A stretch of 64,000 nt of DNA from the NCBI RefSeq assembly GCF_958298935.1, contig NC_084943.1:10530001-10594000 (forward strand), in the 5' to 3' direction. The notes under the pieces were generated by a model, which was given only the letters and a program-made list of their open reading frames with translations, was not told the DNA's origin and did no database searches. The translations under genes and the position numbers were made by a program. Source of the DNA: Phragmites australis (taxonomy: Eukaryota; Streptophyta; Magnoliopsida; Poales; Poaceae). This document shows positions 42,880 through 54,721 of this stretch, piece after piece (position 1 is the stretch's first letter; each line of letters opens with the position of its first letter).

Positions 42880-44162
42880 CGAAAACAGCAGCTTTGTCCC
42901 AAGTTTATTCCAAAGTGACCTCCAAAGTGGCTCAAAAATTTTGCATCACGATTCGAAACAATGGTGTTAGGCACTCCATGCAAGCGAATGATTTCCCTGA
43001 GAAACAAATTAGCTATGTTTGTTGCATCATTGCTCTTGTGACAAGGTATAAAATGTGCCATTTTTCTAAAACGATCCACAACGACAAATATACTATCCCT
43101 CCCCCTCTTGGTCTTAGGCAATCCTAAAACAAAATCCATATAAATATCCTCCCAAGGCATACTAGGAACAGGAAGAGGCATATAAAGTCCATGTGGGTTC
43201 AAGCGAGACTTAGCTTTATTGCAAATAGTGCAGCGTGCCACGTAGCGCTCGACGTCGCGCCTCATCTTAGGCCAAAAGAAGTGAGCAGCCAGTACATCCT
43301 CGGTCTTCTTCACTCCAAAATGTCCCATCAAACCACCTCCATGCGCTTCCTGCAAGAACAATAGGCGAATAGAGCTAGCTGGGATGCATAGCTTATTAGC
43401 ATGGTGTAGCAATCCATCATTCAGCACATATTTATTCCAAGTTCTTCCTTCTTTACAATGTTCAAAAGCATCTTTAAAATCCAAATCAGTAGCATATAAT
43501 CCTTTAATTGTTTCTAAACCAAAAAACTTATGATCGAGTTGGGACAGCATGGTATAACGTCTAGATAATGTATCTGCAATGACATTGTCTTTACCTTTCT
43601 TGTGTTTAATGATATAAGGAAACGACTCTATAAATTCAACCCATTTAGCATGACGTTTGTTCAGTTTGGCTTGACTTCTAATATGTTTCAAAGCTTCATG
43701 ATCAGAATGAATAATAAACTCATTGGGCCAAAGATAATGTTGCCATGTTTCTAAAACTCGCACTAAAGCATACAACTCCTTATGATAAGTCGAATAATTC
43801 AAAGATGGACCATTCAATTTCTCACTAAAATAAGCAACGGGTTTACCTCCTTGTAGTAGCACTCCTCCAATTCTAATGCCACTAGCATCACATTCTAACT
43901 CAAAAGTCTTACCAAAGTCCGGAAGTTGGAGTAGAGATGCATGCGTAAGCTTCTCTTTCAGCGTATTAAAAGTTTGTTCTTGTGCTGGCCCCCATTGGAA
44001 CGAAACACCCTTCTTTGTCAACTCATTGAGTGGGGCAGCAATGGTGCTGAAATCTCTCACAAAACGCCGATAGAACCCTGCAAGGCCATGAAAGCTTCTC
44101 ACCTGTGTGATAGTCCCAGGGGTCGGCCAGCTCTTGATGGCTTCAATTTTAGCTTCATCCAC
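42876..44162 (-). pseudogene. RNase H and integrase N-terminus/core, family 2
   Basis: 428 codons open. RT end and RNase [99 protein letters not shown]. Integrase: [40 protein letters not shown] (HHCC zinc site), [37 protein letters not shown]. The second catalytic Asp position reads SNRD where relatives have SDRD, the first base of that motif mutated. A frameshift at about 42890 leads to the next segment. Confidence 0.93.
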
Positions 44163-44171
44163 TTCAATTCC

Positions 44172-45023
44172 CTATGGAGTAACAACATAGCCAAGAAAAG
44201 CAACTCTATTCGTGCAAAATGTGCACTTGTCAAGGTTAGCAAACAAACGTGCCTCTCTCAAAGCAATAAAAACAGCACGTAGATGATCAATGTGTTCTTC
44301 ATGTGACTTGCTATAGATCAAAATATCATCAAAGTACACCACCACAAATCTTCCTATGAAAGCAGGTAAAACCTCATTCATCAATCTCATGAAAGTGCTA
44401 GGTGCATTAGTTAAACTAAAAGGCATCACTAACCACTCATATAGACCGAACTTAGTTTTGAAAGCAGTTTTCCATTCATCTCCCAATTTCATTCTTATTT
44501 GGTGGTAACCACTACGCAAGTCAATCTTTGTGAAAATAATAGAACCACTCAACTCATCAAGCATGTCGTCGAGCCTAGGAATAGGGTGATGATACCTTAT
44601 TGCGATATTATTAATGGCTCTACAATCAACACACATGTGCCATGTACCGTCTTTCTTAGGAACCAAAAGAACAGGAACAGCACAAGGACTAAGGCTCTCT
44701 CGTACGTACCCACGGTCCAACAGGTCTTGGACTTGTCGCTGAATTTCCTTAGTCTCCTCCGGATTGGTCCTATATGCAGCGCGGTTTGGCAAAGTCGCTC
44801 CCGGGATCAAATCTATTTGGTGCTCTATCCCTCTCAATGGTGGCAGCCCCGGGGGTATCTCAGCTGGAAAGACATCCTTATACTCCTGCAAAAGGTTACT
44901 AACAGCAGCAGGCAAAGAGCTAGGTATATCATCAATTGAAAATAAAACCTCTTTGCATACCAAAGCATAGCACAAAGCATCATTATCTTGAATTTCAGCA
45001 AGGTCAGATTTCGTAGCAAGCAT
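44172..45023 (-). pseudogene. reverse transcriptase, family 2
   Basis: 283 codons open: [180 protein letters not shown]. Catalytic FDD intact. A single TAG at 44172-44174, where relatives have a sense codon, cuts it from RNase H ([16 protein letters not shown] follows in frame). Confidence 0.94.
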
Positions 45024-45105
45024 AACACCACCCTTTAACTTAATGCCTTCGGAACTAGGTGTGTTCTTCTCTTTCTTAGGTGGGAAAAATAGATTGAGCT
45101 ACTTG

Positions 45106-45885
45106 CTAATTTTCAGATTCCAAAACACGTTCTTTCTTTTCTTTTTCAGCTAGCGCTTTATCACATTGCACAATTTCAGCAAGTGTCAAAGGAAGCAAAG
45201 TGATTTTCTTTCCCTTGTGCATGAGAGAGTATTTATTATTTCTACCATGGTGTGTAGCATCGGTATCAAATTCCCAAGGACGGCCTAATACAAGTGAACA
45301 TGCTTGCATAGGCACTACATGAAAATCATCATAATCATGGTAGGAACCAATAGAAAAATGTACTCTCGCAGATTGTGTTACCTTAACCTTGCCACTGTTA
45401 TTGAACCACTGAATGTAGTATAGATGAGGATGTGCACGTGTTGGCAAGGAAAGATTCTTCACAAGATCAGAGCTCAATAGGTTGTTGCAACTCCCGCCAT
45501 CAATTATGGTACGAACATGTGCATCTTTTACAATGAGGAATGTCTGAAATAGATTATGGCGTTGTAGCTGCTCTGCTTGCTCCATTTGAGAACTCAAAAC
45601 TCGCTTCACAATGAAGGTACGTGCTGCATAACTCTCCTCCCCCTCACTATCCATGTCATGATCGGCTGCAAGATTAGCTTCAAATGCATATTCTTCCTCG
45701 ACATCACTATGACTAACATATCTACCATCTGCTGTTGCGGAGTATGCTCGCTGGCTTGGGCAATCCTTCATGATGTGGCCAATACCTTGGCAGTGATGGC
45801 ACACAATGCCCGTTGTACGACCCGTGGTAGCTGCACTTGAAGAAGAGCTTGGCATTGGATCCTGCGAAACAGTAGATTTGCTCAC
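45106..45885 (-). pseudogene. nucleocapsid knuckle and aspartic protease, family 2
   Basis: 260 codons open: CHHCQGIGHIMKDC (intact CCHC), an acidic spacer DMDSEGEESYAARTFIVKRV, protease RTIIDGGSCNNLLSSDLVKN, YYIQWFNNSGKVKVTQSARV, HVVPMQACSLVLGRPWEFDT, then Lys-rich KITLLPLTLAEIVQCDKALA. A frameshift and stop near 45090-45106 separate it from the RT frame. The DGGS active site is shared by the three CRM-like families here. Confidence 0.92.
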
Positions 45886-46646
45886 CTCACGTGATGGTGG
45901 TGGTGCTCCTGCTGAACGCGCCCGAGTGTTGGAGGAGGGAGCAGCAGATCGTGTAGATGTAGAAGGGAATGTTATTGCTTGTCCCGGTGGAACTCATGAA
46001 GTAGATGTACACCCAAAATTGTTCCTCAATTTCTGCACCTGTTGTCGACCCTACAGTTCTTTTTCTGCCAAGATAGCAAAATGGAACAACCTTTTGGTAG
46101 TATTGTAATCTTTATAATCAACAAGGTCCTGAATTTTACGTCTCAACCCGGAGTAAAAATGAATCATGGTATCCTCATCATCCTCTTGTATATTACAACG
46201 AAGCATAGCAATTTGAAGCTCTTGATAGTAATCATGCACAGATTTAGAACCTTGATTTAAGCGCAGCAATGTCTTTTTCAATTCACGTGTATAATCAGGA
46301 GGAATAAATCTATTGTGCATGGCACGCTTTAGTCTAGGCCATGATTCAGGTTCTAAACCACTAGAAACTAAACCATTGCACCAAATAATAGCATAATTCG
46401 TGAACTCACAAGTGGCTAGTCTAACTCTATGCATTTCAGGAACCATATGGGAACTATACTTTTGATCAACCGTCATTTCCCAATTAAAATAAGCATCAGC
46501 ATCATATGCACCATCAATAGTGTGACAAGGTTAGCAATGCTTGTTCTAATGTCTGTCAATAGTCTAGTATGATCCTGCAAGGCTTTGTTGAGTTCTTTCT
46601 TGGACACACAATTCTTAAAATCCGACGGAGAGCCATCACCTGACAT
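45886..46646 (-). pseudogene. gag, family 2, with internal deletion
   Basis: Start at 46646 (MSGDGSPSDFKNC). 46051-46476 is open: MTVDQKYSSHMVPEMHRVRL, ATCEFTNYAIIWCNGLVSSG, LNQGSKSVHDYYQELQIAML, FAILAEKEL, stop. Compared with the nested copy at 24646-25662, about 260 bp are missing at about 46514-46522, removing the Asp-rich region and the first part of capsid. A stop and frameshift also lie at 45890-46010. Confidence 0.9.
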
Positions 46647-47901
46647 GGTTAGTAGAAAACAAATGACAACACAATATTATCCCTATCAACTACTAGGTGG
46701 TGGAAGGTGGAATCACACACACTCAAGTGTCTTACCACGCTTTTACAAATGTTCTTACCAACGCAGCAAGGAGGAACAACCGGTGACAAGTCTTGAAACC
46801 ATGTGAAGCGTGGGATGATTGCAAGAGTGAACCTGTTCGGATCAAAGGAGGTGGAGCTTGGAAGGCACAATATAGTAGCAAGGATTAGCAATAACTGTAA
46901 TCAGATGAGCAAAGCTGAATAAGTGTCCAAAGTATGAATCACAGTTGCTGGTCTATCACATGTCCCTAGTCCTAGCACAACAGCTGAAACAAAGCTAAAC
47001 AGGATGATCAGAGAAAGCACAAGATGGAAAGACACAGCAAACAGCACAATTATCTGGTTGTTCTCTATGTGCTCCTCTTTTTTGTCTTTTAGCACTAGTA
47101 GAAATCACGAATATTTTTTTTGTATTTTTCTGATATTTTTTCTGAACTAGGAGCACACAAGAAACAACCACAGAAATTTTGAGCTCAAACGGATGCAAGA
47201 TGTGGCCTATAGAAAATCAAGGACGTTCTCTGAAAAGCGTGCGAAAACTTTGCGGCTCGAATACTCAATCTTCAAAGCCGAATTTGGGAAAAAAATTGGG
47301 CGGAACCCAGTGAAGTGGGGGAGCAACAAATGTAACTTTTTCTGTAGATGTCCGTGAAAAACAATTTTGCCTGATTCCGAGTCTGTATGAGAAAGTTATG
47401 GCCGTTTTACTGAACCCCTGTCGAGTTAGGGTTTTTTTAAAGCACCTCTTGCAAAAATTATTCTTGTTAAGGTATGGTAAGCAATAGGATCGCAAGAGAA
47501 ACAAGGAGGGCAGCGGTGGCAGGGCAATGTATACAAGGCGGCTTGCGACCTATCTAGGGTTGGCGTGGCGGAAAGTAACACAAGGCGGCTCGCGATGGCA
47601 AATCGAGTAATGTGGTGACTCGACTTGTTAGTGGGGATGGTGGCGATGGGATAGCGGCGTGATCAAAACAGCACGGAGCATTGACTAAAGACCAAGAACA
47701 CGACTCTAAACCAGCAACAAGACTTGACCACGGACACAAACTCAACAACGCGTAACTGAAAACAAAAATTGCAAAGGCACAGAGGATTCTAGGGCAGTGG
47801 AAATTGACTGAATTTTTTTTTGGCTTTTTCTGGACTCTAGGTAATGAAAAACAGACTAATCTAAAAGGGAAAACGAAATTACCTAACGGGCAACCTGAAA
47901 A
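46647..47901 (-). other. leader, family 2
   Basis: Matches 25663-26896 closely. No gene. Contains the GAGTC(T)GTATGAGAAAGTTATGG block at about 47378-47402. Confidence 0.75.
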
Positions 47902-47911
47902 TCTGATACCA
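47902..47911 (-). promoter_or_regulatory. primer binding site, family 2
   Basis: TGGTATCAGA on the minus strand, two bases from the LTR start at 47914. Confidence 0.88.
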
Positions 47912-47913
47912 GA

Positions 47914-48822
47914 TGATGGGATTGTTGGCTTGATCTTCCGATAGGTAGCGATAAGTCGGTAGGTGGAGAACTCGACGTTGATGATCCAAAGGCTTCCACC
48001 CGGACAGATCGTCTCTCTTGCAATCACTACTCCACAGCTCCGTTGGTTATCAACCGTGTCGCGCGGTTGACCTCGCCAAGAAGGCTCAATCCCTGCAAAC
48101 GTATCGAGAACACAAGCAAGAACGTAGAAGATGCAATCTGAAATATTGAGAATAGAATTCAAGCACTCGAAGTTGGGGTTTCACAAACACTTGCAGCGGC
48201 CTAGTCGGTCCGGAACAAGAGCGAAAATCTCATAATCTGTATGTAGATCAATATCTAAGCAAAACCCAACCCTAATTGGGGCGGTGGCTACTGTATATAA
48301 GAGACTAGAGTCGGCCAAGGACCCCTGGACGCATCCCTAATAGACTCCAACACGTTACATGGCCCAACAGGCCAAAAGATGGTGGCGCAGCACCCTGACA
48401 GATTCTGGACGTCCACTTATTTCGACGATTTCTGTTGACTCAGAAAGAATTTGGACATAGAACCAGTCCCGTTGGAAAGCCTATCTCCTTAGCTTTCCAA
48501 CCATATGTAGAACGTCAAAAACGGAGTCCGTATGCGTCCTGGGCGACGATTTTAGTGCAGTCTGGTCCTGGACTCCGAAACGGACTCGAACTTGATTGGA
48601 CCTCCACCTTGGCTTGGGCGCCCTTGCTGGTCTTCTCCCGTGTTCCTAAGTAACAATACATCACAATTATTCAGTAGCATCCCATCCTTATCAAAATATA
48701 AAGAAACACTAAGGAACGAGCTCACCTCATGATTTAGTTGATGTGCACGAGCTCGTGTCAATGGACCTATTGTTGGAGGAATACTCGGTGTGTGTGTATC
48801 CGAAAGAGTGATGTCCTCATCA
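47914..48822 (-). repeat. 5' LTR, family 2
   Basis: 909 bp, the same length as 41357-42265. A candidate minus-strand TATA box (TTATATACAG) lies at 48291-48300. Confidence 0.95.
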
Positions 48823-48827
48823 GCTTC

Positions 48828-49890
48828 AAAGCGTGAAACCCCGGATAAGCTAACTTAAAGTGCACCAAGCCTTCAGTGGCTGGCGGTCAGACCGGCCCAA
48901 GGGTGGTGATCAGATCGGCGGCCAACAGAGAGTTTTGGGGCCTGGTGGTTGAACTGACGTTGATCCAGCGGTCAAACCGCTCACCAACAGTTAAACTGGC
49001 CCTAGCGGCTGTTTAACCCCTGTATAGAGCCCTCACTTCGGACTTTCTGGTCCCAACTGGCGATCAGATCGGCCCTAGTAGCGGTCAGACCGTCAGGCCT
49101 TACAGGCAGCACCCTTGTGGGGTTGCCGATGAGAGCTCTGGTGAGACTCTCGACCACCACAGAGGGTACCTAAATGCTCTTGGGACTAGTGGAGTATTTC
49201 TAATGTGACTTGGACTACCTTCACTGAGCTAAACTCAAAATACCCTATGGATTTGACCTAAGCTAGGTTGAGTTTTGGGCCCAAACGACATGGGGGGGGT
49301 CGAATCGAGCTCGAAAGCAATGGAAAATAGTAGGGCAAGCCTCCCCTTAGTGCATTAAAGCTTTCTAGTGGATGAGTTTGCTTCAGGAGGCTTCGATTTG
49401 TGGATCGGCTCCTGGGGTGGTCGTGCAGCTTGAGGTGAACGATGGGTCTCTAGCACAGGAGAAGAGGGGGAGATGCTTGGGGAAGTCCTTCGGGAGGTCA
49501 TGAGAGTCCCCTCCTCCGATCTCTGGCCCTCGAACGCGATGACAAAGGAATCCCTCTCCCTTCTAGTGTTGGGTGGAGAGAGTGAGACAGGCAATTGACC
49601 ACCTTAAGTCGAGCCTCTATGTGCTGGCAGTTAGACCGTGTAAGGTGCCAGTCAAACCGCGGGTGATCCCGTCAGACATGAGAGAGGTTTTGTGCTGAAT
49701 CTTTCTAGGAATTCCTGCGTTCTCTTCCCTTTCTTCTCCAAAGGATCTAGGGCTTTTCTAAGGAGCTCTAAACCATCTCTAGGGTGTTTGAAACACCTTC
49801 GAACTAAACTTTTTGGACAATTACGTAACAACACAGGTGATAACACATGCGATAATGGTTAAGCGATGGTTACAGCTTATCATTTTTGGG
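48828..49890. other. degenerate repeat DNA with GGTCAGACC-type motifs
   Basis: No recognisable gene. 48880-49115 has repeated GCGGTCAGACCG, GATCAGATCGGC and GCGGTCAAACCG motifs. The reverse-strand reading frame at 49355-49594 is Ser/Arg/Pro-rich with no domain. It is the right-hand continuation of 41031-41356. Confidence 0.5.
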
Positions 49891-50986
49891 ACATGACAAC
49901 CCTTAGCATCAAATCTCTTGAACTTTGGTCAATGGGTGTAGTTTGCTTAACCTCATCTTTGCCAAGACCCTAGACAAGATGGGAGTTCAGAGGTCGAAGA
50001 TTAAGACGAGAGTCGAGCCTTTTCATGGCATAACCCCTAACTCATGTAGCTTTTGCCAAAACCATCTCTAGGGTTTTTGAACAATCTGCCTACGTACTCA
50101 TGAAATGCATCTCTCAGAAGCAAGGTAGAGAACTACTCAAAGAAATTCATGGAGAGGTGTGCGGAGCTCACGCTTCCTTCCGAACCCTGGTCAGGAAGGC
50201 ATTTAGACAAGGTTTTTTTGGCCTATGGCTCTCCAGGATGCAGGCGATTTAGTAAAAAAGTGTACCAGCTGTCAATTCCACAGCAAACGAATACATCAAC
50301 TAGCTCTAGCCCTACCGATGATCCCTTTGTTGTGGCCATTTGAGACTTGGGGGTTGGATATTCTAGGGCCCTTCTCGGTAGCATCCGAGGGCTTCAAGTT
50401 CCTACTTGTCATAATTGACAACTTCACCAATTGGATTGAACCTGAGCGGGTCGGTAAAATCACTTTGGCAGTCGCTAAGCAGTTTATCATGTAGAGTGTC
50501 ATGACATGATTCGGTGTCTCGAGTAGGATTATCACTGACAGTGGCACTCAATTCTCCAGCGTAGCATTCGTTGATTATTGAGAAGGACTAAGCACTACAG
50601 TTTGCTTTGGATCTATGCCACATCCACAAAGTAATGGATAGGTCAAGAGGGCAAACGGTCTAGTAGTTCAAGGAATGAAGACCCACGTATTCAACTACTT
50701 ATCTGCCTACGCTAAAGCCTAGGCTTCTGAGTTACCTAAAGTGCTCTAGGCTCTCCAAACAACATACAACAGGTCAACGGGTGAAACGTCTTTCTTTCTA
50801 GTCCATGCGGTCAAAGCAATGGTTCCCTATAACTAAATATCAAATATTCCCGAGTAGATCTATACACTAATAAGGATCAAATCCCGAGAAGATACGATGA
50901 CCTCATTGTTCTCGAAGAAAAAAGACACAAGTGGTTATAAGATAAGTGTGGTACCAGACAGCTCTTCGGCATTATCCACAAAAGAT
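49891..50986 (+). pseudogene. Tat-like protease remnant fused to integrase (deletion), interrupted
   Basis: 49935-50030 reads TKTLDKMGVQRSKIKTRVEP then FHGITP, a Tat protease. It is followed within ~60 bp by integrase: LLKEIHGEVCGAH (50130), ALQDAGDLVKKCTSCQFHSK (zinc site), GLDILGPF, FKFLLVIIDNFTNWIEPERV, SSRIITDSGTQFSS, PHPQSNG, VVQGMKTHVFNYL. RT and RNase H are deleted. Stops at 50492, 50507, 50579 and 50640. Cut at 50986 by the 2.9-kb insertion. Confidence 0.82.
50982..50986. repeat. target-site duplication AAGAT (left copy)
   Basis: AAGAT precedes TGTCACACC and recurs at 53884-53888 after ...CCTCACA. Using one copy, the integrase frame reads across as HKRSFEPRDLVL. Confidence 0.85.
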
Positions 50987-51356
50987 TGTCACACCTCAAA
51001 AACCCCAACATAGATCTAGAGCATGCATATGCATCATGACATCAATTTCATGTTTTTGGTTTTTGCTTAATGTGTTCCGAAAACTGTTTGAAATGGTTAC
51101 ATCGTTAAACACCTTGCTTTTTCCACCTATAATATGAGTGGGAATTATTTTAAGGTACTTAGATAGCCCAAAACCAATTTGGAAGGAAATGGAGAAGAAT
51201 TGGTAGAGAAGGGGAAAAGGAGGGAGAACTTTCAGCACGTGGGTCAACCTGTGGTCTGATCGGGCCTCCCTATGGTTTGACCACCAGTGCTCAAAGCGGC
51301 AACTAAAGCCCAATCGACCACTTTTCACTCCCTCACTCGTTCATTCTTTCCCCTAC

Positions 51357-51418
<62 letters not shown>

Positions 51419-53883
51419 AGGGGGGAGAAAGAGGAAGTCCCACAATTCCACCTCGAGTCCAACAGAAGCCGAAGATTGAAGGAGAAGGTCTATAGGCTGG
51501 TCGAAGCATCTCGAAGCCAATCTCTACATTGGAGATTCCCTAGAGCCATCCAACCCTCAATAAAGCTTCCCCACACCAAGGTGAACCTCCCCAAACCATT
51601 TCGCCTCCTATTCCTTGAGTTTCCCCCACTCCCTATAGCCTTAATACCAAGCTCTACCTATCCATGGACGTCGATCCAAGGGGCCCAAGTTTTTGGCCCT
51701 GTGCATGTCGCTCAGACCACCCAAAATACACTCCCTAGTCTTATAGAGTATTTTAGTACCACCCTTGGTCGAAGGCATCACCGGAGCCTTCACCAGCCAC
51801 CTCGCTGAGGTGCTGTTGGTTAGGCCCAGCGGTCTGACCACCACTAGGGCCGGTCTGACCGCCGAGATGAGACTTAGTCAATTGGACTCTAGTTAGACTC
51901 CCTAATCAGAAGTCAGACCACCACTTGGCTGGTGTGACTACCAGACTCCACGATCTAACCACCAGGGGTCGAGTCTGACCACCAGGTTTACTCAGTACCG
52001 ATTTCCTTTTTATCCAACCCTCACGGTCTGACCGCCAGCCACCCACAACATAGTGAACTTAGTTTATCCCATGTAACGTTTAGATCCTTTCTAGCCCAAA
52101 TGTTTCAAATGTTCTTTTACAAAAGTTATCATAATCATGCATCACATAGATTACTTTATGGCATTTCATCATTCTTATTGCGATGAATTTCCTATCTTCT
52201 AGTGATCAATGAACCGGAGAGTGACATGTTTTCTTGAGAGGATTTTGTGGTTGATCTTGATTTGAAGCAGAGCACCAAGGCAAGCATCGATACATATTTC
52301 TCCTATATTTTAGTGAATTATTGGTCAATTTGTTAGATATTTCTATGTGCCGCATATGCATATTTAGGTAGTTGATGTCGGGAATTAGGTAGAACCTATC
52401 TTGATGCATATGTTCCTACCTTAGTATATTGTTGATCTTCCTTGTGACCTGAGGATAACCATGTTAATGTCTTGCTAAGCAATGCATAGGTCACCGGTAG
52501 AAGTCGAGCGGTAGAATGTTTCATCGTTGATGAGGTATAGGATTATTACTTTCACGATGATAATGACATTGGGATGAAGAGCTGGTGAAAGTGAGACGTG
52601 ATGTGGGTGGTGCTAGGGGTAGGTCGGGAGAGGAACACGGATGCCATAGACTACTTGCATCGTTTATGCACCGTTTGTTGGTGCTGTTGACTTAAGCACC
52701 TTCCTGTTTATGTACCATATATTCGAATAGGGTAAGGATGAGCCAGGTATCATAAGTCAACGCATTCATTTGACTCATGCACCCGTGATGTGAGCAAGAG
52801 AGCTTGTAGAGGCACCTGAGGTTGCTCCGAGAGTAGACCTAGGTGGCCTCCACATACTCGGGCATGGGAACAAAGGTTTGGGTGGATACTGAAAGGTTAT
52901 CATGTGAATCATCATTTGCAACGAACGGGTTGTATGGAGGGTGATCTTGTGTCGTGTGGGTAAAGATGTACTCCTCTGTAGGGTGTAAAATCAATTTGAA
53001 TTGCTGTGCTTTCGGTTATGAGCAAGCTTAATGTTTTTTTAGATGTCACTATAGACTCTCGTTTGGTTTGGTGATGTGCTCCACATATGTGGGAGAATGG
53101 AGGTGTCTCGGTTATACTCTATGTTGAGATAACCATATTTGTATGTCGGTTATGGTTATGTTCTTACGTTTAGGCTAGGATAGCCCAAGAGTAGAATATG
53201 TAGTTAACTCACATGTTCAAGTTGTAAGTTAAGTTGCCTTTCGCATAATTTAACTTAACCTTGTAGCCTATTCCTTGTTAATTCATCCAAATGCATTATC
53301 CTCGGAGTTGGTAATATATATACCCATACGAGTAAGACATGCGAGTACCTTCATACTTACAGTGCTTCGTTAATTGTTTTGCATGAAAAGTTTAGATGTT
53401 TATTCCACTACAAAAAGTTTAGAAGCCGACTACTTATGCCCCTCTGAGAGCGGTGTGGTGATGAGTAGTTATTATATTACTACTAACCCTTGTCAGTTGC
53501 CTTGTGGGCAAATAGTGGCACGAGTCTTCGTTTTCTTTTAGATGTTTATTCCGATTGTATTTATGTATAGTTACGCTAGATAATACTTGTCATTTTGTTT
53601 ATTTTATCAACTTATAATCATTTGAATCATTGTTTAATCGTGATGTTGTGATGTTCATGTTTGTAGAGATATGTGTGGATAATAGCTCTTTTGAGAATTA
53701 TAAAAACACACATATTGGGACTGCCGGGATTGGATTTGTTTTAATCATTTAGTGAATGCGACTATTGTGGTGAGATGTGGGTTAGCACGTGGCGTGTCGA
53801 GAGACGGACGTGTCCTACCTCTCATCTTATTAAATAATGACCCAATTTGATTAATTCGAATACAATTTGGATAGGTCCTCACA
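50987..53883. mobile_element. 2.9-kb TG...CA insertion, probable solo LTR of an unidentified gypsy family
   Basis: Starts TGTCACACCTC and ends GTCCTCACA with a 5-bp duplication, so it behaves like an LTR-element insertion, but it has no gag-pol, primer site or internal LTR pair. Contents: a (GA)n run at 51359-51415, GGTCTGACC(G)CC motifs at 51820-52035, and a fragment at 53640-53800 of LTR-like character. A solo LTR is most likely; a non-autonomous element is possible. Orientation cannot be fixed from the sequence. Confidence 0.7.
51359..51415. repeat. (GA)n microsatellite
   Basis: About 28 uninterrupted GA dinucleotides, then G-rich sequence. It creates a spurious Arg-Glu repeat in the frame at 51287-51808. 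Confidence 0.95.
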
Positions 53884-54721
53884 AAGATCCTTTGAACCTA
53901 GAGATCTGGTTCTACGACTTGTATAGAGCAACAAAAACATCAAAAAGCTATCTCCGAAGTGGGAAGGTCCTTACAGTGTGGTCGAGTCTAACCGACCAGG
54001 GTCATATAGGTTAGCTATGATGGATGGTCAAGTCCTTAAAAATTCTTGAAATATCGATCAACTTCGTAAATTCTATGTGTATGTACTTAGGATATATTTT
54101 GTAATATTAGTTCTCATATTACAAGAATATGGACCAATATATGGCGTTTTTCCTATTTTGATTCAATGCCTTTGAGAGAATTGAGATAAACCACTATTCA
54201 GGTACTTTTGCCCATACACGCACTCGGAATTCTAGATTACCGATCCAAGAATCCTTCCCCGATAACCAGTCGGGGGCTTCAGATATACTAGGACTTCAAA
54301 GTTTGTCATGTGCGCCATATTTCTAAAGGGAAGGGAAGAACATCTTTTAAGGGCTGCAGAAAACCTTATTTTGCATACTTGGGTACATAAAAGCTAAGAC
54401 GCATGTCATCAAAGTCTGACCTAACAATCCTAGGGTAATCACAATGAACACCCCAACAAAAAAACATCTCTAAGCTACTCGAAAGAAACAAAGGCCGAAC
54501 ACTTGTTTGAACATTCCTTGTATTCACGAGAAGAATTACAGTCATACACATGCATTATAGTAGATATAGGATTCTTGCATTAAACAAGATTTTAAGCTCT
54601 TTTATAGACAAACTAAGGGAAAGAGGATTACAAGAAGTCCTAAAGATCAATTCGACACGTGTAGCAAGAGGGAGGACAGACTTCCTTGACTCTCTCCATT
54701 CACCAATGCTGACGAAGAGGA
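53884..54721 (+). pseudogene. Tat-like integrase C-terminus and 3' non-coding region
   Basis: RSFEPRDLVLRLV, LSPKWEGPYSVVESNRPGSY, RLAMMDGQVLKNS, NIDQLRKFYV, the Tat integrase C-terminal fold, directly continuing from 50986. Stops after RLV and KNS. 54070-54721 is non-coding and includes CCAGTCGGGGGCTTC (about 54262), resembling the G-rich tract near the 3' end of Tat elements; no 3' LTR recognised. Confidence 0.8.

Larger units (their letters stand above)
41357..48822 (-). mobile_element. full-length CRM-like gypsy element, family 2 (7.47 kb)
   Basis: Two 909-bp LTRs differing by scattered substitutions, GCTTC duplications, PPT, PBS and gag-PR-RT-RNase H-IN in order on the minus strand. This is the best-preserved element in the window: pol has long open stretches of 283, 428 and 294 codons. 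Defects are an in-frame TAG between RT and RNase H, frameshifts near 42880 and 45090, stops in gag and a ~260-bp gag deletion. CRM clade is inferred from RT (AINNIAIRYHHPIPRLDDML, VVYFDDILIYSKS). Confidence 0.94.

Noticed and set aside
47554..48162. 202-codon reverse-strand frame
   Set aside because: Spans the leader, primer site and 5' LTR of the family-2 element, so it is not a protein gene.
51287..51808. 173-codon frame with an Arg-Glu run
   Set aside because: The run is the (GA)n microsatellite; flanks show no similarity to a protein family.
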